64,000 bases of DNA from Rostratula benghalensis (Eukaryota > Chordata > Aves > Charadriiformes > Rostratulidae), in the NCBI GenBank assembly GCA_013399305.1, contig VXAI01000013.1, positions 4,221,279 to 4,285,278 on the forward strand. The letters are read 5' to 3'. The notes below the pieces were generated by a model that did no database searches, had not been told where the DNA came from, and saw nothing but the letters and a program-made list of their open reading frames with translations. This document shows positions 41,143 through 50,570 of this stretch, piece after piece (position 1 is the first letter of the stretch; every line of letters starts with the position of its first letter). A program made the position numbers and the translations under genes.

Positions 41143-41274
41143 TGCAAGGTCAAGACCCGTCTGGACACGTCCCTGTGTGACCTGATCTAGGTGTTCCTGC
41201 TCTGGCAGGGGGATTGGACTAGATGATCTTTCAATGTCCCTTCAAATCCCTGATAGTCTGTGATTCTGTGATTC
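41143..41274 (+). mobile_element. CR1 LINE 3'-UTR fragment with octamer tail
   Basis: A severely truncated CR1 of about 130 bp. It holds only 3'-UTR sequence: GACCCGTCTGGACACG, GTGACCTGATCTAGGTG, the block GGATTGGACTAGATGATC and then TCTGTGATTCTGTGATTC. It contains no coding sequence. Its 3' UTR differs from the other tails here (GACCTGATCTAGGTGTTCC is not seen in them), which suggests a different CR1 subfamily. Confidence 0.93.
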
Positions 41275-41799
41275 ATTATCTAGGTTTTTAATCTTTGAGA
41301 ATATGTTTATTTATCTAGTGCCAGAAGTTATTATGGAGTTTTTAGGTGTATTGTATAAAGTAATAATAGCATGAAGACAAAAATGCATTGCCTTCAGAAT
41401 CATAGAGCATTTTAATTTAACATGCTTCTTAAAAATCAACATAAAAATCCGCTTTTAAAAAAATTTCTTCTAAAAATTAAATTTAAAATATGCCCTTTTC
41501 ACTAATCCAATATACCCAATAGTGAATTAGGGAAAAAAATAATATATTGCTTATTCTTTCCCTAGAAATAACTAATTCTTTTAGATCTTCGTGGGATTTC
41601 TCTTCAATGTATTTTGCCATAACAAGTTGAGGTGAGAATGTGACACAGACTAGAATATAAGTAGAAACCGTCTCTTGAAACATTTCATACAGGACTGGAC
41701 ATAGAGTACAGTTAGCACTGGAATGCTTGGTGGAAAAAGAATTCTTGATTTGGAAAAAATATTTTCTAGATGATCTAACATGGTTTATCCTTCCTAAGA
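41275..41799. other. AT-rich spacer between two CR1 copies
   Basis: No gene or repeat recognised. A 66-codon minus-strand frame at 41483-41683 has no recognisable feature. Confidence 0.65.
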
Positions 41800-42309
41800 T
41801 AAGATCCTTTCTTTGCTTCAGTTTTTAGTAGTAGAGTACGTTGGTCCCTGAGTGCCCAGACTCCTGAGCTAGCAGATAGGGGCAGGAAGCAGAACGAAGG
41901 CCCTGTAATCCAAAGGGAGATAGTGAGGGACCTGTTCCAACACCTGGACATGAGTCTATGGGACCAGAAGGGATCCACCTGAGGGTACTCTGAGAGCTGG
42001 TGGAAGTGGTCACATTCCATAATTTACCAGCAGTTCTAGTAAATTGGGAAGGTCCCAGCTGACTGGCATCTGACAAATGTGATGCCCATCCACAAGAAGG
42101 CACGGAAGAATGATTAGGGGAACTGTAGACCAGTCAGTCTGACCTTGGAGCCTGGGAAGGTCATGGAATAGATCATCCTGAGTGCCATTATGTGGCACAT
42201 GAAGGACAACCAGGCAATCAGGCCAGACAGAACAGGTTCACGAGAAGGAGGTCCTGCTTGACAAGCCTGATTTCCTTCTATGACTAAGTGACCCACTTGG
42301 TGGATAAGG

Positions 42310-42985
42310 GGAAAGGCTGTGGATGTTGTTTACCTGGACTTTAGTAATGTCTTTGATACAGTCTCCCACAGTATTCCCCTGGAGATACTGGCTGCCCATG
42401 GCTTGGATGGGAGTACTCTCCACTGGATTAAAAACTGGCTGGAGGGCCAGGCCCAGATAATGGTGGTAAATGGAGTTAAATCCAGTTGGTGGCCAATCAT
42501 AAGTGATGACCTCCAGGGCTTGGTACTGGAGATGGTTCTCTTTAACATCTTTATCAAAGATCTGAATGAGGGGATTGAGCACACCCTCAGTAAGTTTGCG
42601 GACAACACCAAGTTGGGTAGGAGTGTAAACCTCTTTGAGGGTAGAAAGGCTCTACAGAGGGATCTAGGCAGGCTGGATTGATGGGCCAAGGCCAGTGGGA
42701 TGAGGTTCAATAAGGTCAAGTGCCAAGTCTTGCATGTGGGTCAAAACAACCCCATGAAATGCTACAGGCTTGGGGAAGAGTGGTTGGAGAGCTGCCTGGC
42801 AGAAAAGGATCCTGGGGGTATTGGTAGACTGTCGGCTGAACATGAGCCAGCAGTGTGCCCGGGTGGCTAAGAAGGCCAACGGTATCTTGGCCTGTATCAG
42901 GAACAGTGTGGTGAGTAGGACTCAGGAGGTGATTGTCCCCCTGTACTCAGCACTGGTGAGGTCCTATCTCAAGTACTGTGTCTAA
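42310..42985 (+). pseudogene. CR1 reverse transcriptase remnant
   Basis: A 120-codon frame (42319-42681) covers the core palm region of the CR1 reverse transcriptase. The first catalytic aspartate is in [11 protein letters not shown]. The second catalytic block, usually FADDTKL, reads FADNTKL (GAC at 42601, AAC at 42604), so one metal-binding aspartate has become asparagine. A TGA at 42679-42681 ends this frame where CR1 normally has a codon for Arg or Trp before WA. Homology then continues in the frame 42770-42985, up to [21 protein letters not shown] sequence where a TAA lies at the duplication. Antisense frames of 114 and 129 codons over this interval are shadows. Intact, this enzyme copies CR1 RNA at the nicked target; this copy cannot. 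Confidence 0.93.
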
Positions 42986-43064
42986 TTTTTTGTCTGGACT
43001 TGATGGATCATCCTCCTGTGCACAGGTGTGTGAAGACCTACCTCTAGTACTGTGTCCAGTTTTG
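42956..43064 (+). repeat. Partial direct duplication inside the CR1
   Basis: The block GAGGTCCTATCTCAAGTAC..TGTGTC (42956-42990) is repeated in altered form at 43027-43064 (core TAGTACTGTGTCCAGTTTT). The cores are 74 bp apart. CR1 normally has this block (RPHLEYCVQFW) once, so the extra copy and a short foreign-looking linker are specific to this insertion and shift the frame. Confidence 0.75.
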
Positions 43065-46000
43065 GGACCCTTACCACAAAAAAGACATTCAGGTACTGGA
43101 GCGGGTCCAGAGAAGGGCAACAAAGCTTGTGAGGGGTCTGGAGAATAAGTCTTATGAGGAGAGACTGAGAGAGCTGGGGATGTTCAGCCTAGAGAAAAGG
43201 AGGCTGAAGAGGAAATGACCTCAAGTTGCGTCAGTGGAGGTTCAGACTGGATAACAGGAGAAATTTGTACACTGAAAAATTTATCAAGCATTGGAATGCG
43301 CTGCCCAAGGAGGTGGTTGAGGCACAATCCCTGGAGGTATTCAAAAGATGGGTTGACATAGTGCTCAGTGACGTGGTTTAGTGATGGGTTCTTGTTTTTT
43401 ATCAGTCTTAGTTTGATGGTTGGACTAGATGATCGTAAAAATCCCTTCCAACCTAGACAATTCTATGATTCTGTGATTCTAAGATTCTGCAAAATGGCAA
43501 AATAAAATTGTCTCTGGTGTGTACAGTTTTCTAATGTGCACATAGATGATCTGCAGACTTAGGGTCACGCTACATTTTTGAAAAATTTTTACCCAACATG
43601 AAAAGTATTTTAACAATAAGCCCCAGACGAATGTGGTGTTACCCATGTTAAATTTTTTTCTTTGAACAACCCTGCCTTTGAGCTGATGCCAGCACAATTT
43701 GACAGAGAGGTCATCTTTGCAAAGTAACATGTATTTTACCAGTCACAAAAGAGCCATCTTTATAGATCCAGATTATAAACTTGAAAAACTGCATTTGTCA
43801 TGTGCTCACTTGTCAGGAATCCCCTACTACCCACAGCAAGTGCCATGGCTTGCCTTCTTTGGAATGGACATGATTCACACAAAAAAGAGCAAGGAAGAAG
43901 GAGGTAGAAGTGCCAGCCTTGGCACATGTCACTACCTCAGGAACACTCACTCCAAAATTCACTCCAATATTCCATCTTCCAAACTCACACATGTATATGC
44001 ATTAAGCATGTGAAATAGTCTTATGCCAGAGAGTACTCTCATTCCCCATGACCTCCTTCCGCTGACTTGGAATACACTTTTTAACTCAGCAGTGCTAATA
44101 TGAGGGCTAGAGTCCTTCCTTGCTTCCATTAAATGAGCTTTGATATTTGCACAGAAAGAGTGACTGTGTTTTATGCTACTAACACAAGTAGATTAATACG
44201 TTTATGTACTGCAAAAATCACATGATGCTGTGCTTTTTATTTCTTCCTTCCTTCCCAAGTAATCATTTTACAGCAATAAGAGTAAGTATGACTTTGTCAT
44301 TTTGAATCTGTTTTTCCCATTGTTCCCAATATTCTAATGCCATGCTGTCCAAAAGACATCCAGGAAGTAAAAATTTGGATCCAAAATCCTTGTTTAAACA
44401 TACTGAAGTTGATTTACTACATATGCTAAGCATATGAAAAAAAAAAATACTAAGCTGTTCCCTCGGAATTGCTATTCAAGACTTCAATCCCTTATACTAA
44501 TGGGTTCACATAGGGCTTCCATGTGACACACGTTCTAATTTTTAAGTCATAGGTATAAACAATTTTACCTGTTATCAAATCTGACATACTAAAAAAATCT
44601 CATTAATCTCATTTTTTATGTACTGTAATGAGATTCATGGGTGCATATAAAACAGTATGACATATATGACCTATTAAGATTACCATGCCTCTGGCAATAA
44701 TTAGTAAATGCACCTTGAATTTTAAATAAATAGACATTTGAGTAGTAGCCAAAGAAAAAAAAAAAGGGGGAAAAGTAGAACTGTCATTCCCTAAAGCCAA
44801 TAGAAAAGTTCAGTCTGATTATAAGCTGCTTTAATGTGTGATACGAATGTCAACAGGAATAACAAAATACCTATACTGGAGTGTGTGTCTCCTTATCTCT
44901 CTGTACATAAAAATACCTGCCAAAGGCATAGACATAATTATTCGAATAAGCCTACCGCGCTAAAAGGAATTTTTTAACTTTCCAGTCCACCATGCTGCAC
45001 TAACACAGATTATTCATGGTCTGTACTACTGTGAAAATTTAAAAGAAAAAATAAATCTTCAACTTAGAATAGTTATGTGTGAATACAACAGTCCTGAGTT
45101 CAGGGCCGAAATAAAGATAATTGGAAAGGTGGGTTTTTTCCTTGTTTTACTTTTGTTGTCATATTTTTCCTATTAAAGAACAAGAAACAGATCAGCGGAG
45201 AAAAAACTGAAAAAAACCAAATCAAAACACAAAATAACAGGTAAGCCAGTTCTGAAAAGTGATATAAGGACCAAGATTCATTAAATAAGGATCTTACATT
45301 CTCAAATGTCAAAATATGATCCAGAAGAATCTCCCTTCTTTGCCTGACTGCAAAGAAGCCTAAGCCACCTAGGAAACTCTTTACCTTAGCATTCTTTTGG
45401 CACCTACAATGCTGCTCTGTGTTCAGATCTGATCAGACCTTCTGAAAACCCAACCCTTTGGCTTCAAAAATTAGGGAGAATGTTATTTACATCTTTAAAT
45501 TGTAGTCAGCCATGGAGCCACCTTCAGCCACTAAGTGAGCTGGAGGTCAGCCCCCTGTGTTTCCTTTACTTTACAAATGAAGACAACTGGCATTTCAACG
45601 ATGTCCATGGCATCTTCAAAAGGCACTTTTAAAGTAGATGAGATACCCTAAAAATATCTTTTCCTCTTCACTGCCTTTAAAGACACTCTGCCATTATTAG
45701 TATAGATGTAGCTGCCTAAACCTGTTGTAGGTGATAAAAATAGCTTAAACTGTAAATGCTAACAGGCAGTAGGTAATTGGGTGTATGTGTTTGTATATGG
45801 GCGAATCTCTGAAATTAAGCTTTTGCATTTTCAAGCAGAAACTTATTATTTGCTAGCTGCAACCACTATGGACTGGTAGTAAATTCTGGTAACACTTGGA
45901 CAGAACAAAAGTGACACATCCTGAATCCCACAATTAAGAGAGACATGAGAGAGAACCACCAATTAGGAAGCATCTATACATACACTTGGGAAAACCCAAG

Positions 46001-47339
46001 GTCTGGTTTTCTGGAAAGAAAGCTAGTGTTTGAAAGAAGGTTGCTTGAGAAGTGGTCTCAGAGAAAAAGGGGGTCTGAAATGAAGGGAGTGGACTGACAG
46101 AAGGCTCCTGACTGGAGGAAAGGTACTGGAACTGGGTGATGCTCCTGGATATCAAAGAGCTGAGCAGAGTTTACACTGGGGGATGCGTGGGGCTTCTGGC
46201 TGAAGTTGGCAGCTGCAAGCAGCTCTGGAGCACAAACTGGCACAACTTTATGCCTGACCTTTCTGGGCAGCAGGAACCTCACTGTGGGGAAGAGAACTTG
46301 AAGCCTAGTGAACACAGCATTTTGTAGAGCAAATGAGTGAGTGTGTGAGATAATCAAACAGGGTAAAAGCTCTAGTATTGAAGGTTCTTAAATAAAACCC
46401 AGTATCCAGCTCCACTGCAAGGTGCTGATAATGCTCTTACCCATGATAAAATCTTATGTGCCTGAAGTTGGACCACATTAATATGATTTGGCCTATCATG
46501 AAAAGCAACTGTAACCAGTTTCTTTTTTGTTATATGGTCATGAGACAAGGCCATTGCTCATAACAAAGGAGGCATGGATGTCACCAGGAAACTGAGCAAC
46601 CACATCCTAGTGTTCATCTCAGCCTGACAGCACTCCTACCTGCCAGCAAACATCAGCTGCTGTGTACTTAGGTGTTCTTTCTCAAGTTCAAGAAAGCTGT
46701 CCTTGTGTAACAAAGAATGCAACTTCACTGATGGCAGAAATCAAGCAAAGAAGCAAAACTTCATGAGCAAGTGTTCAGGAGAAGGACTCCAATTCCCAGC
46801 ATTAAACTGGGGTTTTATACAGAAATTACATAAAATGTGTTAGTATTGTTGGAAGAGGTAAACTGCACTGATAGGGTGTTGCCTATAAGCCTCATCTTTT
46901 AAGGCTCATGCTGTAGTTCATCTTTTTCCTCAGATCCAACGAACTATGATCCAGAAGAGGAATGAGGTACCTCAGATGGCAGATTTGGAATCCAAATATT
47001 GCCATCAAGTGTTCTCATTGTGTCTTATCTACTGCTTCATTCTAAACCAGCCAAAATTTTTCATCCTTTACATCTTCAATGTTGGCATTTCCTCCACACC
47101 TAAATTTCCATTTATGAGGCTGCCAAGATGTGTTTCAGTTTTGATGGTTTTAAATAAAACCTTTCCTAAAGCATGTCAATGCCCTTATATCAATGCCCAA
47201 TTGTCCTTATCCATGACATCTAGTGAGCTTCACCTTGTGGATAATATCAGAATATTTTGCAAACATTACAGTTCATATAAAATACAATGGTAGAGATCTC
47301 TGCTGCCTAGTTAGGATGGGTTTTGAGTAGAAGATTTTG

Positions 47340-47655
47340 TAAGGCCCATAAGCATCCCCATGGGTCTCCTGGAGCTTTGGCTGTCAGGGCTCTGTGTCAG
47401 CTTAGAGCCAGTGCAGCTGAGGGTGTCCTCTTCCCAGTGAGGCCCCTGGTTCTGAGGTGCCATGGGGCTGAGACCTGGCCTGGGGAGGTGCTTTCAGCTG
47501 AGACTCTCATCTTGGTCCTGCCAGATCTCCAGCTCCTGCTGCCATATAACCATGTGCCTGGTTATGGGACTCTCCGAGCTGCAGGCACCTGTGGGCCAAT
47601 AACCCAGCCTGGGGATCCAGGGAGATGCCCGATGCCCCAGACTGGGGCAGCATTT
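47340..47655. other. GC-rich island of unknown origin
   Basis: About 300 bp that is clearly richer in G and C than the DNA on either side. It carries few CpG sites, so it is not a classic CpG island. It is open for 117 codons on the plus strand (47323-47676), but the translation (Leu/Pro/Ala/Gly-rich) shows no domain and the open frame may simply reflect low AT content. It contains a perfect 7-bp-stem hairpin (ATAACCA/TGGTTAT) at 47546-47565. It could be an unknown interspersed repeat, a retroposed fragment or an exon or UTR. Confidence 0.5.
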
Positions 47656-47891
47656 ACTACAAAGACTTCACCATGAGTCCTACGTAAAACACAGAAATGA
47701 AAACCAAAAATTCAGATTTAAGGTTGGGTTTGCTTCATCAGTGGCTGTAAGTAATCTAAAAATTTCAGATAGAACATCTAGCTTGTTTCTTCTTAACCCT
47801 TTAACTTTTCATAATTATAATACCTAATTTATTTCCCTTTTAACTCCAGATGAGTTCTTTTACATCTGCTCTTTTACTTTCTTAATATTCT

Positions 47892-47938
47892 GTAGTTGTT
47901 TGGCGTTTTTTGGTTGTTGTTGGGGGGTTTTTTGTGTT
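47892..47938 (-). repeat. G/T-rich low-complexity tract
   Basis: TTGTTTGGCG, TTTTTTGGTTGTTGTTGG and GGGGTTTTTTGTG units: the complement of the A/C-rich tracts elsewhere in the window. Confidence 0.8.
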
Positions 47939-48599
47939 AGTACATCTTAATTTAATATCCCATAACTGTCATCAGGAAACGTTTCTGGGATTCAGTAAAG
48001 AGTGTATTGTCTAAGCCAGAAAAAGAACAAGTTTTTCTTTAAAGGATGACTTTCCCAATAGCCAGGAATTTTACTTTGATTGATGGATATTCTTGTTGGG
48101 ATCCCTGTGTTACCTCTCTAAATGCTTGGGTGAATGCTCTGTTCACAAAGCAGAGTCAAGAGAGTGTTCAGATAGGAGGCAAACTGTCCTTAATAGCCAG
48201 TGGAGACAAATTTAGGTCATAACAGATAGTCCTTTCCACAAATTTCTTTCTCTTGAACATACAGGAAACCCATGAACCATGAATAGTAACCTCCTTTCAG
48301 TCTGTCTTGTTTCCTTCAGGACTATTTCACTTTGTACAAATAGTTATCCATTCCCAGTGTAACACGGAGGAACTGCCTTGCATATTTAAATTTTCCTCTC
48401 AAATCTTTCTCCCTCTGTTTGTACAGAGTGGAACATCTCCAAGAGAAGTCACTGGGACATAATGAATAAAATAAAATCCACATCAGAGTTAGTAAAGTCC
48501 CTGGGCGTAGAAGAATCTTAGGATCTTGTCAGAGATTATGGATAAGACACTACTGGAATTTGAACAAGATTAGTGAAAAAACAATGACAAATCTTTGTA

Positions 48600-48835
48600 T
48601 AGTGACAGGTTGACAGCTGACAATCATTACTGAGAAATGAAATATCTGGGTCATAACAGTTCTATGAAAATGTCAGGTCAGTGCAGCAGCATTCAAGAAA
48701 ACAAATGTAATTCTAGATGTTATTATGAAAGAAATGGAAAACAAAATAGAAAATTTCATTATGCCCTTTTTGTAGAAATCCATGATATATGTACATGTAA
48801 AAATTGCACAACTCCTACTGGTGAAAACATTACAG
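48600..48835 (+). mobile_element. Ancient CR1-like LINE, left part (interrupted by insertion)
   Basis: Old CR1/L3-type ORF2 sequence. Bases 48634-48700 (CTGGGTCATAACAG, TCTATGAAAATGTCAGGTC, GTGCAGCAGCATTCAAGAA) correspond to the LGVIVDNS, MKMSAQC and AAVKKA blocks. Bases 48700-48800 (GAAATGGAAAACAAAATAG, AAATTTCATTATGCCC, AAATCCATGATAT) correspond to MENKIENFIMP..KSM. Homology then thins through the HLEYCVQ region to 48835. The right part resumes at 50133. Frames are broken by several small indels; the 72-codon frame at 48637-48855 is a fragment in a mixed frame. The left end is uncertain. Confidence 0.75.
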
Positions 48836-48952
48836 CACACAGGGGGTTTTCCTGAGGCAGTGAAAATCCAGGGAAGTTAAGAGATTCACCAGGACCTGGC
48901 ATCTCTTGCAGGACTGGGGCATTGCCCGAGCCACTGCAACCACCCTCAAAGC

Positions 48953-48959
48953 TATAAAA
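48953..48959 (+). promoter_or_regulatory. TATA-like box in the CR1 5' region
   Basis: TATAAAA about 38 bp upstream of the first in-frame ORF1 ATG (48991). This may be chance; I know of no requirement for a TATA box in CR1 transcription. Confidence 0.2.
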
Positions 48960-48990
48960 AGCAGCCTGAGGATGGCAAGCAACTAGAAGC

Positions 48991-49632
48991 ATGGCCAACA
49001 GAGCATGGGGAATCAGCTAAGACCTGGCATGGCAGTTTGCGTGGCAGTTCACCACAGCTCTGCCTTGGGAGTCTGTACCATCTAACCCAGTGGTGGCCAA
49101 TGCCTCCACCCAGACAGAGCTACTGAAGGAAGAGGCTGCACTAGAGACCTCTGACTGCAGGAAGTGCCAAGATCTTTCTCCTGGGGATAGGCAGCACATC
49201 TGCCTGCAAAAGAAGGTGAAGGATCTCCTGCAGCAGGTGACTGAGCTGCAGGAGGCCGTGAGGAGGTTACATAGCATCAGGGAGGTGAGGAGAACCTGGT
49301 TCCAAGTGCACTCTGCAGTGGATCAACAGAGCCAGTCAGTCAAAAACTGCCCCACCAGTACATGCAGAAGGGAGAGGGGCCAGTAACACAGAACAAAACC
49401 TTGTGACAGCAAGGACCAGTAAGAAGAAGAGACCAATAAAGTCAATTGAATCTGGCAAATCAACAAAGGGCTACAGGACTGGTGCCACAATCAGGGCTTT
49501 GTCTGCTTAGATCATGGGACTCACTTTGAGAAACCTGCTCTACTGGGGCCAGATGGGGTCCACTTTTCAGAGAAGAGGAAGAGTGTCTTTGTTCAGAGGC
49601 TTGCCAAGCTCATGAAGAGGACTTTAAACTAG
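48991..49632 (+). pseudogene. CR1 ORF1 remnant with the end of an SGNH-esterase domain
   Basis: In one frame throughout. ATG at 48991 is followed after nine codons by TAA, then the frame is open from 49021 to a TAA at 49384-49386. That part reads a hydrophobic WQFAWQF repeat, ASTQTELLKEEA, a CxxC pair in DCRKCQDLSPGDRQHICL and a heptad-like helix (KKVKDLLQQVTELQEAVRRL) consistent with a coiled coil. After a short stretch with stops, the same frame reopens at 49459 as NKGLQDWCHNQGF, LDHGTHFEKP and GPDGVHFSEKRKSVF, ending in TAG at 49630. DGVHF fits the DxxH block V of SGNH hydrolases, the esterase-like domain known in some CR1 ORF1 proteins. The catalytic-serine block and most of the esterase are deleted. 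ORF1 proteins bind element RNA in related LINEs. The antisense 86-codon frame is a shadow. Confidence 0.8.
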
Positions 49633-49785
49633 AGTTTCCAGGGGAGGGGAACCTCAATCTACCCCACTCCTACCAGTATAATGTCAGTGCCAATAAAAGA
49701 TGTCCAGAGCCTGGAGAAGAGTCACAGGTCAATAGGAGAGCATCTGGAGTGCAACACAAAGTCAGCTTCATCAGGGGACCAACCT

Positions 49786-50008
49786 AAGTGCCTCTATATA
49801 AATACATGTAAGGAAGGGGAATAAACAGAAGGAATTAGACATGTGCAGGGCCTCCACACACCTGCAGGGCTATGATCTTGTTAGCACCATGGACACCTGG
49901 TGGGATGGGTTCTATGACTGCAGTGTTGGAATGGACAGATACAGGCTCTTCAGGAAGGACAGGTAGGGGAGACAAGGAGGAAGTGTTGCCCTTTATGCCA
50001 ATGGTAGA
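49786..50008 (+). pseudogene. CR1 ORF2 endonuclease N-terminal remnant
   Basis: The translation reads KCLYINTC, then with frame changes RHVQGL, GYDLVSTMDTWWDG, GMDRYRLFRKDR and GRQGGSVALYANG. These are the first blocks of the AP-type endonuclease that CR1 uses to nick its target (in related copies: ITETWWD, GYRLFRRDR, GRRGGGVALYV). The conserved Glu of the 'TETWW' block reads Asp (TMDTWW), and one stop interrupts DR*GR. The domain stops after about 70 codons where the deletion to the 3' UTR begins, so there is no working nuclease. The 64-codon minus-strand frame here is antisense. Confidence 0.85.
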
Positions 50009-50132
50009 TAATCTATTTAGACCGGACAACCTGGTCTAGTGGGACGCATCCCTGGCCATGGCAAGAGGGTTGGAACTAGATGACCATTCATGTCCTTTCC
50101 AACTCTAACCATTCTACAATTCTATGGTATGG

Positions 50133-50570
50133 TTACAGTAGAACTGGAAAAGTTTTGGAGACGTGTAACAGAAATGTTTAAAAATATCAAACAGCAGAAG
50201 GAACTATTGAATGATTACAGCTTTCCAGCCCAGATATGAGGAAAGTGAGGGGACTACATAAAGATATAAAAAGTCATGTGTGTCATGAAACAAATGCATG
50301 AGAGATTAATATTAATAGAACTAAAGATCACCTCAAAATAGAAGAAGGTAGTATATAAAATATTTATTCATTCAGTGTAAATCTTTGGCACAGAATAGTG
50401 TTGATGCTGAAAACTTACATGGATTCAAGCATGGAGTGTGTGAATTCACAGAATCAGAGAAAATCAAATGAGGAGTATTGAAAGAGATTTCCATCTTGTT
50501 CAGAATGAACTTAGCCATCTCCTCTTACCGAGCACTGCACATCACTAGAAACTGCAAGAGGCAGTTGTAT
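50133..50570 (+). mobile_element. Ancient CR1-like LINE, right part (continuation of 48600-48835)
   Basis: Picks up where the left part stopped. TAGAACTGGAAAAGTTTTGG and GACGTGTAACAGAAATG correspond to the LEKVQRRATKM block; GTGAGGGGACTACATAAAG and TATAAAAAGTCATG to RGDMIKVYKIM; then at about 50345-50450 AAATATTTATTCATTCAGTG, CTTTGGCACAGAATAG and GCTGAAAACTTACATGG with ATTCAAGCATGG match the KYFFTQ, LWNSL and AENLHGFKK region near the end of ORF2. The 3' end is blurred. Its position and order relative to the left part show the two pieces are one old element split by the younger CR1. Confidence 0.72.

Larger units (their letters stand above)
41800..43488 (+). mobile_element. CR1 LINE, 1.7-kb copy with much of the RT domain
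   Basis: The longest continuous CR1 in the window. Blocks appear in the right order: VIQREIVRDLFQHLD and SMGPEGIHLRVL-like sequence (41.9-42.0 kb, with frame changes), NCRPVSLT (about 42.1 kb), [49 protein letters not shown] (42.32-42.60 kb), [54 protein letters not shown] sequence, the 3' UTR block GGTTGGACTAGATGATCG, and octamers ATTCTATGATTCTGTGATTCTAAG at 43459-43484. It is 5'-truncated inside ORF2. Three defects disrupt it: a 74-bp-offset partial duplication near 43.0 kb, a deletion of about 100 bp near 43.21 kb, and point stops. Bases 41800-41830 set an approximate left end. Confidence 0.96.
43489..48599. other. Unique non-coding stretch with GC-richer parts
   Basis: No gene recognised. 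Frames of 104 codons (43699-44013) and 115 codons (46946-47293) have no recognisable domain, signal or splice context. Bases 45.93-46.33 kb and 46.37-46.80 kb are less AT-rich than the surroundings and might be transcribed or an old repeat; I cannot tell. Confidence 0.6.
48836..50132 (+). mobile_element. CR1 LINE with 5' region, ORF1, ORF2 start and 3' UTR; internally deleted
   Basis: A plus-strand CR1 inserted into the ancient LINE. In order: a likely 5' UTR (48836-48990), an ORF1 remnant (48991-49632), a spacer, the start of ORF2 endonuclease (about 49786-50008), then a direct jump to the 3' UTR (GACAACCTGGTCTAGTGG, GGGTTGGAACTAGATGACC) and a tail ATTCTACAATTCTATG at 50111-50126. All the reverse-transcriptase sequence is missing. 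TTACAG lies on both sides (48830-48835 and 50133-50138) and is a candidate target-site duplication. Most CR1 copies are 5'-truncated, so a copy with ORF1 is uncommon. ORF1 also lacks most of its esterase domain. The element is dead. Family placement is from the ORF1/EN/tail order. Confidence 0.88.

Noticed and set aside
42330..42719. 129-codon minus-strand open frame, the longest in the window
   Set aside because: It is the antisense of the CR1 reverse-transcriptase remnant on the plus strand, which has the recognisable motifs.
43699..44013. 104-codon plus-strand frame just after the CR1 tail
   Set aside because: Outside CR1 homology, no recognisable domain and no supporting signals.
46946..47293. 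115-codon plus-strand frame
   Set aside because: No recognisable domain or splice signals; composition fits chance translation.
47323..47676. 117-codon plus-strand frame as a protein gene
   Set aside because: It lies in a GC-rich patch where stops are rare; the translation is low in information and shows no domain, signal or splice context. Kept only as a GC-rich island.
50446..50470. CACAGAATCAGAGA as the 3' tail of a separate minus-strand CR1
   Set aside because: The adjoining sequence does not continue as a reversed CR1 3' UTR, and the whole interval is better explained as plus-strand ancient CR1-like sequence.
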